Of a DNA stretch of 20,842 bases, positions 10,010 through 20,842 are shown piece after piece. Every line of letters begins with the position of its first letter. Positions within the stretch are counted from its first letter, which is position 1. The stretch spans positions 2,228-23,069 of the forward strand of contig DF237903.1 of NCBI GenBank assembly GCA_000708835.1, given 5' to 3'. The notes under the pieces are model-generated. The model saw only the letters and a list, made by a program, of their open reading frames with translations, was not told where the DNA came from and made no database searches. The DNA comes from Klebsormidium nitens. Lineage: Eukaryota > Streptophyta > Klebsormidiophyceae > Klebsormidiales > Klebsormidiaceae. Made by a program: the position numbers and the translations under genes.

Positions 10010-13000
10010 ATGTCCGCCCCAAACGTGCCTGAGCTGGGCACAGGACACGAAGACCTCGAGTCTGATCCGGAGAGGTCTTCGTTTCCTTACAAAGAAAAAG
10101 CAGTGCCTCGGGTGAAGTATGCTGCAGATGGAAAGGGCAGAGTCCTTGCTTGGACTTTCTCTGTCGCTGTTGTGTTCAGCATAGTTACGTTGATCTCCAG
10201 ATCTCAGGCGCGGTTCTCCAATTATGTCCCCAGCCTGTTCTTGCCGGCGCAAGCTGTGGAGCAGTGCCCGGACTGGTTCGCTGCAGTGGCCGACGAGTTC
10301 TCCCCCTGGAAGGTGACGCCTTGGACTGCCAAGAGCACACACTGAAAATGCGACAGTGGTTGTTAGCACGCCTCTGTTTCTTCTCTAGCTTCATTGCTTG
10401 CAGTTCCTACGGTGTTGAGAGTAAAATATGAGATTTCGTCCTTGTCTGAGTAGGCTGGTGGTAAGACTGGCTGAGCTGACCCAGAAAGTGACTGCTTGCA
10501 CATTTGCCCCCCAGACCAGTGCCTTCTTCTGATCAGCAGATCTTTCGCTGCAATGAAGATGAGCACCATATCTGACAGTCTCCTCTGGGAAATTGCATCA
10601 ATCCTTTTTGATGCGCTGTTCTTCTGAGGCAATCCTCGGTCTTGCTTGCCAGGAGAAGGGGGGAATTGACCTCGCCGACGTGGAGGCGGCACAGCCAATG
10701 GCGTCCAGTCGCTTTCAGATCATCAATGGCTCTCTCTATGCGGAGGACTTCAAGGGGTGCTGGCAGGTGAGGCTGCGCGGGGCGCCCGTGTGGATACGTA
10801 ATCATGCCTTGATAGAGGAGCCTGCTCAATCATTGGTGTCATAAGTCTCCACTTTTTGCACTTGAAAGAAAACAAAAGGGCATCAGATTGACTTTCGGGT
10901 GACTTCTCCTGAGCGTTCCCAGGACTCGGCTGTCTCATCACAAATACTTTCCAACGCATGCTATGGACCAACCCCTGGCCCCTCCCCTGTGCAGACCCGG
11001 AAGCGGTACAGCATGTGGGGCCTGCTGATGTTCCTGCGCCACTTTGGCGATGTTGTGCCGGACGTGGACTTCATGTTTGACTGCGGGGACATGCCCCAGG
11101 CCCGCCGGAGCCCCCACCCCAGTGATCCAATCCCTGCGCTCTGGGGGTATAACAGACAAGAGGAGAGCATCGACCTCACGCTGCCGGACTGGTCGTTCTG
11201 GGGGTGGCCGGAAGTGGAGATCACGCGCTGGGAGGAGCACGGCCAGAAGATCATGGATGCGGGGAGGACATTCGCGGACTGGGAGGAGCGGAAAGCCACG
11301 GTGCGGAGCCCTGGTCCAGCTTCGCTGTTTAAGCACGTGCTTCGCTTGCTTCTTGTTTGACAGTGGTGGGTGATACAATTCACTTGTGTTTAGCCAAGGA
11401 GTCGTGTCGCATGGCCCAAGTTTGGGAAGGGCCCGCACCGAGTGCTGTCACACACTTGGCACCTAGTTAAGGGGGACACTGAGGGCATGAAGCCATTGGG
11501 AGTTGAACACTGGGCAGGGAGCAAAGTTTAGCCTGCCCCTTTCCCCATGCTGCTGTGGCCTTCCTTGCTGGTTCTGGGGGATCCCTGTCACTCCTATTTT
11601 CCTGTTACCTGCCACATCCATTGTCATCAGCCCACACTTTCACTACAACCACGCAAATGCCTCTCTTTCCATGGCTGATGTGCTGTGCGCTCCTGCCAGG
11701 CGTTTTGGAAGGGCGCCCTGGATGTGACTGCGGGGCTCACTGCGGGGCTGCGCGCCAATCTGACCGCCTGCACCGCGGATCCGGCCAATGGGGTGGAGGC
11801 ATACGGAAAAGACTGGCGGGCGGGAGGGTTCAGCGACACGCGCCAGTGGGAGCAGTGCGGCTGGAGGTGAGGCGCCGTCACAAGATAGGAAAGGGACTCG
11901 CAGCTTCATCTGCACATCGCAACTCTTTCGGCTTGACATTTCCTTGACGGTCCAGCTCCATTTGGGCTCCTGCAGTCGCCGGCTTGCATCGTAACTATGG
12001 TATGGCAGACGCTGTCCACGTTATTGATTTTAGCCCGACACTCAAGACGATGTTAAAAGTCGGGGGGACATGACGTGCTTGGGGGTCAGGAGTTTAGCAA
12101 AGCGCTCGGAGCATCGCTATGATTTGCAGTGTCAAACCTGGCTTGTTTGAAGCGGTTCCTTTCGAGCTTTTGGTGTTTACCCTCGGAGCACAGAAAACAC
12201 TGCGTGTAGAGGTTTTCAATACGCTACGAACGCAGCTTGTGGCATGATCTCTCCGGCCCGAACCACAACGTCAAAGGCCCCCGCGCGTGGGTGTTGTCGC
12301 GCAGGTACCGCATTTACGCGGAGGGCTTTGCGTGGAGCGTGAGCATGAAGTACGGCATGGCGTGCGGCGCAGTCATGCTGGTCATCGACCCCTTCTTCGC
12401 CGCCTTCTACCACCCCGGCCTGGCCTATGGCACCAACGCGCTGCTCGTGCGCCGCGTGCCCCTCTGCGAGTCCTTCCGGGAACAGGTGCGCCGGCGGATT
12501 ACGAATGGCATCTCCTTCAGATTCTTTTCGACTCGTGTCTCCTTCCTTCTTGATGAGAGGAAGAGTCATTTGAGCGACTTGTTGTGTAAAGGTTGCGTTG
12601 TGTCGGGTTAAGTTGGAACGGCCTGACGTTTGCTGGATGGCAAGGCGAGCTTACGGGTTGCAAAACGCTTTGCCATGAGACCGCACTAAGGAGACTGGTG
12701 TAAGGAGAGACTCTGAGCTCGCCGCTCAGCAGACACCTAGACTTCGAAGCCTCCTGACATGTTCCTCTATCCGACAGTTGTTGTCATCAGCCCCGGCTGC
12801 TCGGTTGGTTGTGCGGCTGGCGGCTGAATGAGACGGCCTCTCGTGGTTTGCACCGCACTGCTTCTTGGAGTCCTTTCGAGATCACATCTGACCTAGGCAG
12901 AGCACATCTTGTGCTGTTGTTCTGAGGACGAGACCTGCTTTCATCTCATGTAGAAGATTGATTGTGATAACTGGAGGTGTCGTCTTTCAGTTCATGCTCT

Positions 13001-13569
13001 TCCCACTGCGTTCGCTCCCAAATGTGAGCCGCCGTTTCTTGGTTGCAGATCACATGGGCGAACGCGCACCCTGCGGAAGCAGAGGCTATTGGGCGGGCGG
13101 GGCTGCGGTTTGTTGAGGAGGACCTGAGCATGCGCCACGTGTACGACTACATGCTGCACAAGTTTGAGCTGTATGCGCAGCTGCAGGTAAGGGACCCCAG
13201 CAAAAACTTGTTGTTTTAAATCCAATATGTTTTATTCAAACCCCTTAGCGGCACCTTGCTTGTTGTTTGTACCCGCAGTTTTCCCCCTTTGCGCGTTGTT
13301 TTGAAATGAGATGGTATATTTTTCATGTGTCCAAGCAAAATCTTGGGACTTTGTCCCTCCAAAAAAGGCAGGGTGAATTTGGTCTCACGACCCTGTTACT
13401 GAGGCCTGCTTGCGATGTGCAGACATTCACTCCCATGCGGGGAGAGCGCTCCGTGCTTGTGACTGAGGCCGATATCCTGCGGGAGGCATCGGAAATTGAG
13501 CCGGGCAAGTACCTGGTCGAGGAGGTCCCGTTACGCGGCAGGCCAGCGTGCCGTATGCATGCGCAGTGA
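10010..13569 (+). CDS. GT90 family (CAP10/POGLUT-type) glycosyltransferase, type II membrane protein
   Basis: Predicted O-glycosyltransferase of the secretory pathway, 451 residues. Exons: 10010-10312, 10653-10766, 10995-11300, 11700-11866, 12305-12485, 13049-13186, 13423-13569; every junction keeps frame. A basic-flanked hydrophobic stretch at about 45-63 (VLAWTFSVAVVFSIVTLIS) follows a 44-residue tail and looks like a signal anchor, placing the catalytic part in the ER or Golgi lumen. GT90 hallmarks follow in order: CPDWF plus SPWK (about 90-101), the strand RFQIINGSLY, MWGLLMFLRHFG, PDVDFMFDCGDMP (161-173), WSFWGWPEVEI (205-214), AFWKGA (242-247), YRIYAEGFAWSVSMKY (298-313), and a C-terminal VYDYMLHKFELYAQLQ helix. 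The family uses UDP-sugars: animal POGLUT1 adds glucose or xylose to EGF repeats, and fungal members act as xylosyltransferases. The acceptor in algae is not evident. There is no KDEL-like C-terminus. A sequon (NLT at 261) is present. The ATG at 10010 is the first of its frame and directly precedes the signal-anchor region. Confidence 0.9.
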
Positions 13570-14804
13570 AAACGGGTGGTTTCATGGTTACATCCTGTTG
13601 ACCAAGTGAAGCTGACAAGTGCTGAATCAACCCCTCCATCAAGCTGGCTTGAGTGATGTAATCTGACTTTTCTGAGGACCGAGGCTACGAGAATGTTGGC
13701 TGTGTATGCTTGACTTGATCAAAGTCAAACAGGGTGGCAGTGTTCTGTCCATCAACGGTAGTCGCGGCCACTGTTGAAAGGGGCTGTTTTATTTGGTGCG
13801 TTGGCCCTCAATCACTCGTCGCAAGGAGAGTCTCCTCTTCTTCAACGGCATGCAGTTGCTTTTGCTTGTGTGAATGGCAGCTATTCTTGACGACCAGCTG
13901 CTTTTAATCGCCAATCAGACCACAATTCTCTACGCTGATTATAGAATTTTACAAAACCCTATAATAACTCTATATGGGCATGTCTGAACCATTTCGAGCG
14001 CATCATGCGTCCGTTCTCCTGTTTGGTATTTGATGTGGCATGTGATGTAGATCTACCTACCGATCGTGAGCCGTAGCGATAATCGACCATCAGATACTGA
14101 GATGACTGCATCATGTGTGCCGGGAGGCACAAACATGTTACATCCACGCAATAAATTGCACCTTTACGATACGAGCTCATGAGCGCTGCAACTCTGATGG
14201 CCAATGAAAATTATTTGCAAAGAATTTGCATGGCATGCACGCGTATCGATTCACCTCAGCTCAGGCCCGATTGCATGCAGGTCATGCATTGACCAACATG
14301 TCAACAAAAAGGTTCTGACCAGACTCGCTCGTGATCCCATGAGAGCTAACGCGCTCAAAATTACTCACAGCATGCAGTTGAGTAAATCACTCTCGCTCAT
14401 GTGCACTGCACTGATGCGTGGCTGAGTAGGGTCGGTGCATGGAAGCTTGGCATGCCTAAGATACGACAGACCTCGCAAACAGTTGCACTTCGGGTCACTG
14501 TACTACGAGAAGCCGTCGACAGAACCATTTACGAATATTGCACACGCTACGGTGAGCTTACGGGATAGCAAGCTCAGTGACCGACCCTTCTTCCTAGAGT
14601 CCCCTTCTTCCGTCAATCTGTCTGTAAAAAGTAGGGCACGACGAAATGACCTGATCGCATTTGGAAGAGCTTCCATTGCAGCACGCAAGCTTAGCTCTTC
14701 TTCAACTCGTCCGTCTGACAGCACCACGCGCGCTTGTGCCTAGCTTTCTGAGGTTTCCCAATACACAGGCCACCAACAGCTCACAGCGCCCCTTCCCCAC
14801 CCGG
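13570..14804. other. Intergenic region between convergent genes
   Basis: This lies between the stops of the GT90 gene (+) and the aminopeptidase gene (-), so it should contain both 3' untranslated regions. An AT-rich patch sits at about 13930-13975. CATGCA occurs four times between 14234 and 14376. A 102-codon frame (14435-14743, +) encodes nothing I recognise. I see no RNA gene. Confidence 0.6.
13657..13661 (+). terminator. Candidate poly(A) signal TGTAA of the GT90 gene
   Basis: TGTAA occurs about 90 nt after the GT90 stop codon. UGUAA is the usual polyadenylation signal in chlorophyte algae. Position and sequence fit, but a pentamer also occurs by chance. Confidence 0.4.
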
Positions 14805-17800
14805 CTACGGGCTTCCCCTGCCTGCCGCAGCAGCCATGTCGTGGAGCAGGGCTTCGACGTCGTCCTTCTCGCGGGGGACCCCTTGTGACAGCACCTGCAC
14901 CCCACCCGCGCCGTGGGGTCACGCCGGGCCACCACCGAGAAATGCTTGAGATGTAAGAGGCGCAAGCACGTAGAACATTAGCAATGAGCAGCGTGTAGCG
15001 TACTTTCTGAGACGTACCTCTGGCTCCCCGTCGGTGATGAGCACGTCGTCCTCGATGCGGATGCCAATGTCCCACAGCCTGCGCACGCAGCCACGGGGGA
15101 GCAACTTCCGGTAAACAACACTCACAAAAGAACAGCCTAACCGACCAAGATCACCATGGAAGAAGCGAATGTCTCTGGTCACTTCCAGGCAACATGGGCC
15201 CGCAGCGCACAACGGCAGGACTAACAACCCTGGGAAGCCTGCACACCGCTCCAACAGGCGCCCATAAAGGAACGAGGCAACCACTACAGCCGCACCACGG
15301 ATCAATCCGTGTCGGAATGCAGGTCACAAGAGATTCTGATGCGGCCCGCATCACTTGGAGGCGTCGGGCGTCCGCTGCCCAGGCCGAGAGGTGGGGCCGG
15401 CTCACCAGGCGGGCGTGTCGGGGTGGGCCGGGAAGTACAGCCCGGGCTCCAGCGCCAGCACCTGCAGCGGCCCGGGGCAGGGGTCAGGGAGGGGGAAAGG
15501 AACAAGCCGGGGGAGACACAGGGAGCACTGGGGAAGGAGCCCAGGAATATCGACGCCGGCGAGTGGAAGGAAAAGGTTCCTAGGCAATCGGGGGTAAATG
15601 CGCGACGCGCCCGGCGCTCACCACTCCCGGCTGCAGCGGCGTGGTCAGGCTCACGGTGGCGCAGTCGTGCGTGTCCATGCCTGGCAGCGCACAAAAGTGA
15701 GAGGGGTCAGGGCCGCGCGGGGATCAGCTCTTGTTGCACCACGTGCGCCCGGCACAAGGATGCCACAATGGATCTGCCAAGCCAGCATGCAACACATTTC
15801 TTGAATGTTCTTGTGCTCGCACGTAGTCAAGGTATCGAGACAGCCCCGTCTTTTTTTGTCTTCTTTCCATCCAGGTATCCTCTCTGACCAGCCGCCCGGA
15901 TTTGGCCACGCTCTGCTGCGACTGCCAGTCAAAGCTTCGTTCACTTGAAGCATCACCCCGCTGCTGTCAGGCACGTTCAAGCGGTCATATCCGCGCTTCT
16001 GCTCGTGCACGTTTGCTTGCGGCATCGCTCACCCAGCCAGTGCCCCACCGAGTGCGCGTAGAAGCGCGTGTACGGCTGCGTGTGCGGCAGCCGGCTGCTC
16101 AGCGGCGCCCCAAACTCCTTCATCGCTGACGTCAGCAGCGCCACCTGCGTATCACCACCATCCATCGCTGAGTTCTGGGGGCAACGTTACTCACCAGGCC
16201 GCCATACGCGGGCGTTGCGGCGAGGACGCACGACACCAGAGGACGCGCTACCTTACTTGTTTCCAAGGAAAGAGGGGGGGCAGAACGGCGACCTTCCAGG
16301 ATGGGGCCGGGAAGGGTGAGGCCAAACCCAGAGAAATTGGTGAGCTCATGCTGTCTTGAGGAGAGGCGGCGGAAACGAGATGCTCGCGGTGGGATCGTCG
16401 AGGGGACCGGCGAGCAGGCTCGTGAGTGCATATCGGGGTGCAGCAGACGCCCTCTTCTCAACGTGAAGAAACTCGCAGCGGGGGCTAGGTTTGAACGGGA
16501 CATTCAGCAGGCCAAAAAGCACGCACTTGCGGAGCAACCACGAAGACGGGTGGGGTTACTTGAGATCTACAGAAGGGAGTCAGATGGAGTGGGTGCGTCG
16601 AGTAGGAACCTTGAAGCACGTACTCCCAGTCAGAGCCAAGACACGGCCCCGAGTGTATCACAACTGTTGCAGGATGCGCGCGCTCACCGAGGTGGCGTGG
16701 ATGTCGTGCAGGGTGCGGCCGGGGCGGCACAGGGCCAGGCACGCGCGCCACACCGACAGCACCGCACTGTACACGCGGGCCTGCACGCAGCGGCAATGGA
16801 GGATGAGGGAGGCAGACCAGCGCCAGCGGCGAGTGGGGCTGCGGTGAAGCCAGTACATGCAGCGGGGCTGTAGGCCAACAGCCCGGGCTGACTCACGGGG
16901 AGACGACAATGTTCGAAGGGAGAACGTGAGGGCAATCTCCTCAGGAGTGGAGAAAGGGAGCAGCCAATCTAACCATGTCGTTGCTGGAAGACTCAAAACC
17001 TACGCGCATCCAATTCCGATTGGAAAGACAAGGCGGCAGGCGTCCCGCGCAGTGCATTCACCTGGTCCGGGGTGAAGGTCCCCGCGACGGGCCACGAGCG
17101 CGTGACGTCCGAGGAGTAGCCGTGCAGCTCACAGCCAGCGTCCATCGTCAGCAGCTCCCCCGGCCGCGCCTACTGGAGACACAGCCGCACGCGGGTCAAG
17201 ACAGATACAAGTTACAACGCACAGCAAAGACTCTGACAAGAGTGTCTGGAAGATGTGCAGGAATGAATTGAGGACTGGTCAAGCAGATTTCAGAAAGTTG
17301 GAGCCAGAAAGCGGGAACAAGCGTCTGGGTGATGAGCAGGGGTGTAGGGTGTATCCTTCATGCCAGGTGGCAGTCGCTGACTGCGTTGGGCGCTGCTGCC
17401 CCGCAGTCAGTGCCGGTGCACGCGTGGGAGCCCTCGAGCGGGAAGGTTGACTCGCTTGAAGTAATCGAGCACCTAACCCCAACATTCTCCGTGAGCGATC
17501 GACGCGGCTGCCGCGTCTTCCGGTCCTCACCTGCTTGTCGTGGCGGCTGTAGTGGATACAACACCCGTTGCGGCCCGCACCGACCACCGGGGGATACCTG
17601 CACGCCTAGCACCCGTTAACGTGGCTGCGTGCAGGCAACCGCACAGGGCTGCGGACACTGCTTGCGGCATTGCCAAATCACTTGTGCACGCAAGGCCACA
17701 CCAGGCACCTTGAGAGACCAGCCTTTCAGAGGCGCATTGCCCTGCGGCAGGGCTGTCGGACAGGGGCTGCTCACGCCATTCGCTGCGCCCCTCGCCGCTT

Positions 17801-20358
17801 GCACTCGTACTCGAACGCGGCAGCCACTGCATGCTCGTGACGGCTCTCCAAAGACACCCGCATGCCCTGCAGCCACGACGCGCGGAACAGACTCAGGATG
17901 TCGCAACACCTCTGACACCGGTGACACTTCCAAATGGAAGGCTTGCTTGGAAGCGAATGCCGGATGCTTGAGCCTATTGTTGATAGGGGACTACCGACGA
18001 AGAAGTGTACCGGAGAATCTCTGGACAAAGCGCAAGGACAAGGGGTAGACGATGTGCCAGGAGATGCTCCAGGACAACGGCAAGACTCGGAAACCGACTT
18101 CCGGGGGAGATTTCTAAGGAAAGGCACTCTTCGCCTGCGTACCTCCTTGAAAGCAGCCGCAGTAACCGCACTGACAGCCCGCATGCGCTCGATCTGCCAC
18201 ATAGAAGAGAAGAGGCTTCAGCAATTAGTATGTAAGCAAGCTTATCGACAAGATCAGGGCTTCATAGAGGACGGTTCCAACAGACTCGAACAACGGCTTT
18301 GAAAGTCGACAGCAGCACCTGTCCTTGCTGAACGAGCTAGCCCCGGAAGCACCTTTCCGACAAAGTGGCGGGCGCACCTCGGCGCTCGACTTTTTCCACC
18401 GGAGACGGTGCACGAGGGGCCGCAGTGGACGCACCAGCCTGCACAAGCGGGGAGGGATAGCCTGACAGCAAGCCATGCGGCAGAATCCCTCGTGCAGTTG
18501 CTAAATTTTTTTGAAACCCCCAGCCAAACCCAGCTTTGACAGGATTTTGCTGCACCCTTTTCAACAATCAAACGACAGGCAAGCAGCGTACCAGGCTCAA
18601 GCAGGCAGTTGCTGCGCCTGATCGCCCTTTTTATCATTTACCGGAGTCCTTGTTAGCTCCGAGTTTGGATCCAGATCTTCACGTCATCTTCGTCCTTGCC
18701 CTCCGGGAGGCTCCGCCTGGCTCACCCTTGCTCGAGTGCGCGCCCCAGTGCGGGCAGCACGCGGTGCAGGCCCGGGTCAGCGGCCCTGCCGTCATAGAAG
18801 AGCTGCACCCCCGCGCTCAGCAAGGTAGCCACGTGCCCCCCTAGCTGCTCGAGCCGCGGCGCCTCATCCGCACCAAACAGCGACAGCGCCGCAGACGAGT
18901 CAGCAAGGGGGCCGTCCCAACGCTCTCGCTGCAAAGAGTTCATCTCGCTGGTGTCACCAATCTGTTGGTGGAAACTGATGTCCGCAAGGAAAAGACAATG
19001 GATACTTCAAGGGATTGTTGGAAGCAAGAGACCGAAGCTTCGAACCTTGAAGGAAAGAAGAAAGTGGGGTGGACACAAACATTGATGAACCGTTTGGTTC
19101 AGACATTGTCATCTGATCCCACACGAAATTCACAGAACAAGGCAATCGTTACTGACATATTATCGAAGGGGGGCCAGACAGACCATCTGCAGTGCCACAA
19201 ATCCCGGTGACATGGAACTAGAATCAGCTGAATCTTTGGGAGTGGTCGTGGCAGGCACCCTAACAATACTGGCACGAATTCAAGCTGGGGGCACGAAGAT
19301 AAAGCCACGCTTTAGCAAACGAAACCACGAGTAGGGTGCATAGAAGGAAGTGCTGCTTGAGCTAATTGACGGAAGCGTCAATGGCTGGCCTGCTGTACAA
19401 CCAGGTGCCCCAAAGCCGCCTCACCACAACATCCCTGGGGGGCATGAACATGGCGAAGCGCGCCCCGTCCGCCCCCCCGCGCTTCTCTAGCACCGCCACG
19501 CCGCCCGGCTGCAGACACCCGGTCAGGTATGCGAAGTCCGCATCTTGGCGGTACGGGTATGGAATGACCCCGGCCATGTAGACAGGCGGGGCCGCAGGTA
19601 GGAGTGCAACGCTGCGGGGGGGTAGCAGGGCCAGCAGAGCGGAGCGGCGCGCCGCATACTCCGCAGCGGAGATGCCCGGGGTGACCTCGCCGGGGGCAAG
19701 CAACTAGAGGAACGGAGAGGGGGAGGCAGCAAGCCCCCGCACAAGGTTCAGTTTGGAGAAGATGGAAAGCTGGCCAAAGAAAGAGCATGAGGGGGGCCAA
19801 GACGAGGGCAGCGATGTTGACACAACAGACCCAACATGGAGAGCTGGGGTACGACAGCGGACTGCATTCTGACAGGGTTCAGCATATGTACACCACCATC
19901 TGCATTGCCGCGTGTCACAGACGGCGCGTCTTCGATTCAATCCAAAGAAGTTACCACATGCCAGTGGATTTGCGCTGAGCTTCTCGTTGACCAGAACCAG
20001 GCCCCTTCTTTCTAACGGTTCAACCTCGGAGAATTCGTTCCGGTTCGCTGCTCGCCAGTCCACATTCCCGGCCTGCATTCGCACTTGTGGCCATGTCCTC
20101 TTCGGCATGTCCTCCTCCACCAATACTCTAAAGGTCCCTCACCTCAGGGTGCGTCTCAGGTGATGGCTGCCCACAGTCCGCCGGGGATGAAACAAAGCCC
20201 CGCCATATCCACAGGGAAGGGCAGGGCCAGCCGCGCGGCGGGCATGCCCCCGGGTGGGCATCGAAGCCCGATGACGAAGGCGGCCACACTGCGCGCACGG
20301 CGGGCCACGCAGGTGCCAAGGGGGGGAGGGAGCGGGCAAAGAGCGGCCGGAGGAACAT
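14805..20358 (-). CDS. ICP55: Aminopeptidase P / Xaa-Pro aminopeptidase 3 (M24B), probably mitochondrial
   Basis: Metallopeptidase removing N-terminal residues; the ICP55/XPNPEP3 group trims mitochondrial proteins after presequence cleavage. Fourteen exons, 5' to 3' on the minus strand: 20358-20143, 19703-19425, 18928-18726, 18438-18378, 18193-18143, 17866-17775, 17597-17531, 17169-17062, 16780-16688, 16144-16033, 15680-15622, 15461-15406, 15078-15018, 14894-14805. All phases agree, giving 515 residues. Residues 1-57 are Arg-, Pro- and Trp-rich with few acidic residues, like an organelle presequence, followed by the ICP55-type motif GQPSPETHPE. The AMP_N domain (about 76-250) has GEVTPGIS and RQDADFAYLTG. 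The M24 domain (about 255-505) has HY (H316), metal ligands D333 (MDAG) and D344 (SDVTR), H425 (GHWLGMDTHD, second His H432), E452 (LEPG) and E475 (RIEDD). From memory of the E. coli enzyme (ligands 260, 271, 354, 383, 406), the spacings match closely (here 11, 81, 27 and 23), so it should be active. No in-frame ATG lies closer upstream; a further 5' exon cannot be excluded. Targeting to chloroplast instead of mitochondrion is possible. Confidence 0.93.
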
Positions 20359-20538
20359 GGGAGCGAGCGGTGCTTAGAGGCAGTCAGACAGGCATGGCAG
20401 ATTTTGTGGAAGAAGTGTGAGTGCACGGGCGGTGCTAGCTCTGACATTGGTTGCGCAACAAGCGGGGACAGAGTCCTGGAAGTGCAAAGGTGGTGCCAAG
20501 TTGGCGCGGTTGTCCCAGAATTTAGGCTGATTCTAGTG

Positions 20539-20600
20539 CCAATCTTCCAGACTGGCGGCTGATGCTACCTGGATGCTGCTGCCAATCGTGCTGGTCCAAT
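20539..20600. promoter_or_regulatory. Three CCAAT boxes upstream of the aminopeptidase gene
   Basis: CCAAT is read on the plus strand at 20539-20543, 20582-20586 and 20596-20600, about 180-245 bp upstream of the ATG of the minus-strand gene. The first two share GCCAATC. CCAAT boxes bind NF-Y complexes in eukaryotic promoters and work in either orientation. The assignment rests on motif and position only. Confidence 0.35.
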
Positions 20601-20689
20601 GGCGTTGAGTCAGAGCTGAGAGTAGGCAGCTAGGATACAGACCACCTGCACTTCACTCTAATTTTGAAAGTCTGTGAACTGAACACTGG

Positions 20690-20723
20690 CAACATCAACA
20701 TCAACATCAATCAACATCAACAT
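20690..20723. repeat. CAACAT tandem repeat
   Basis: Three CAACAT units are followed by CAAT and two more CAACAT units, 34 bp in all. It is a short microsatellite-like tract about 330-365 bp upstream of the aminopeptidase start. The CAAT interruption suggests an older tract with a two-base loss. Confidence 0.85.
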
Positions 20724-20788
20724 GTACATCTATGTACTACTTGCTTTGGACAAACCAGCTAAGGGTACCGTCATTTTGTAACTGGTAC
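20724..20788. promoter_or_regulatory. Four GTAC cores upstream of the aminopeptidase gene
   Basis: GTAC occurs at 20724, 20734, 20765 and 20785, two of them as GGTACC. The first pair is 10 bp apart and the last pair 20 bp apart. They lie about 366-430 bp upstream of the minus-strand ATG. As with the GT90 cluster, SBP-domain binding is only inferred. Confidence 0.3.
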
Positions 20789-20842
20789 CCCCCCATATTT
20801 GAATCGACCATTTTCGGAAGTTGCCCCTTGCCAGGACGGTGA

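Larger units (their letters stand above)
20359..20842. other. Upstream region of the aminopeptidase gene
   Basis: This 484-nt stretch precedes the minus-strand ATG at 20358 and should contain its 5' leader and promoter. I see no gene in it. It holds three CCAAT boxes, a CAACAT tandem repeat and four GTAC cores, listed separately. Confidence 0.55.

Noticed and set aside
15309-15887. Plus-strand open frame of 192 codons
   Set aside because: It is antisense to exons 11 and 12 of the aminopeptidase gene and has no recognisable content.
16301-16873. Plus-strand open frame of 190 codons
   Set aside because: It is antisense to an intron and to exon 9 of the aminopeptidase gene, whose translation gives clear M24 family sequence.
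1-20842. Prokaryotic operon, CRISPR array, insertion sequence or tRNA genes
   Set aside because: All three genes are interrupted by GT-AG introns. I found no regularly spaced direct repeats, no transposase sequence and no cloverleaf-like segment by eye.

Overview
The window is eukaryotic nuclear DNA. It holds three multi-exon genes whose GC-rich exons alternate with less GC-rich introns of about 120-650 nt. The introns have GT donors and T-rich ends, mostly NTGCAG or NCGCAG. The gene set is a soluble PAS hybrid histidine kinase, a type II membrane GT90 enzyme, and an aminopeptidase P closely matching the plant mitochondrial ICP55 type. Together with the exon composition this points to a green alga (Chlorophyta, probably Trebouxiophyceae). 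That placement is inference; no marker gene is present.

Layout. Positions 1-955 hold no certain gene but may contain the first exon of the kinase gene (491-619). Positions about 956/998-8696 (+) encode a PAS-PAS-HisKA-HATPase-receiver hybrid histidine kinase in at least 11 exons. Positions 8697-10009 are intergenic and carry a dense GTAC cluster and a palindrome. Positions 10010-13569 (+) encode a 451-residue GT90 (CAP10/POGLUT-type) glycosyltransferase in 7 exons. Positions 13570-14804 lie between convergent genes. Positions 20358-14805 (-) encode a 515-residue M24B aminopeptidase P in 14 exons with an N-terminal mitochondrion-like presequence. Positions 20359-20842 are the upstream region of that gene, with CCAAT boxes, a CAACAT repeat and a second GTAC cluster.

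I derived the exon joins by matching GT/AG sites to reading phase and to conserved motifs. For the GT90 and aminopeptidase genes every join preserves the frame from ATG to stop. For the kinase every join from 998 to the stop does so; only its 5' end is unresolved.

The genes do not form an obvious pathway: one is signalling, one is secretory-pathway glycosylation and one is organellar peptide processing. The most unusual features are a 152-residue acidic, cysteine-containing insertion inside the kinase ATPase domain, and a roughly helically spaced array of five GTAC cores upstream of the GT90 gene. GTAC is the core bound by SBP-domain regulators such as algal CRR1.
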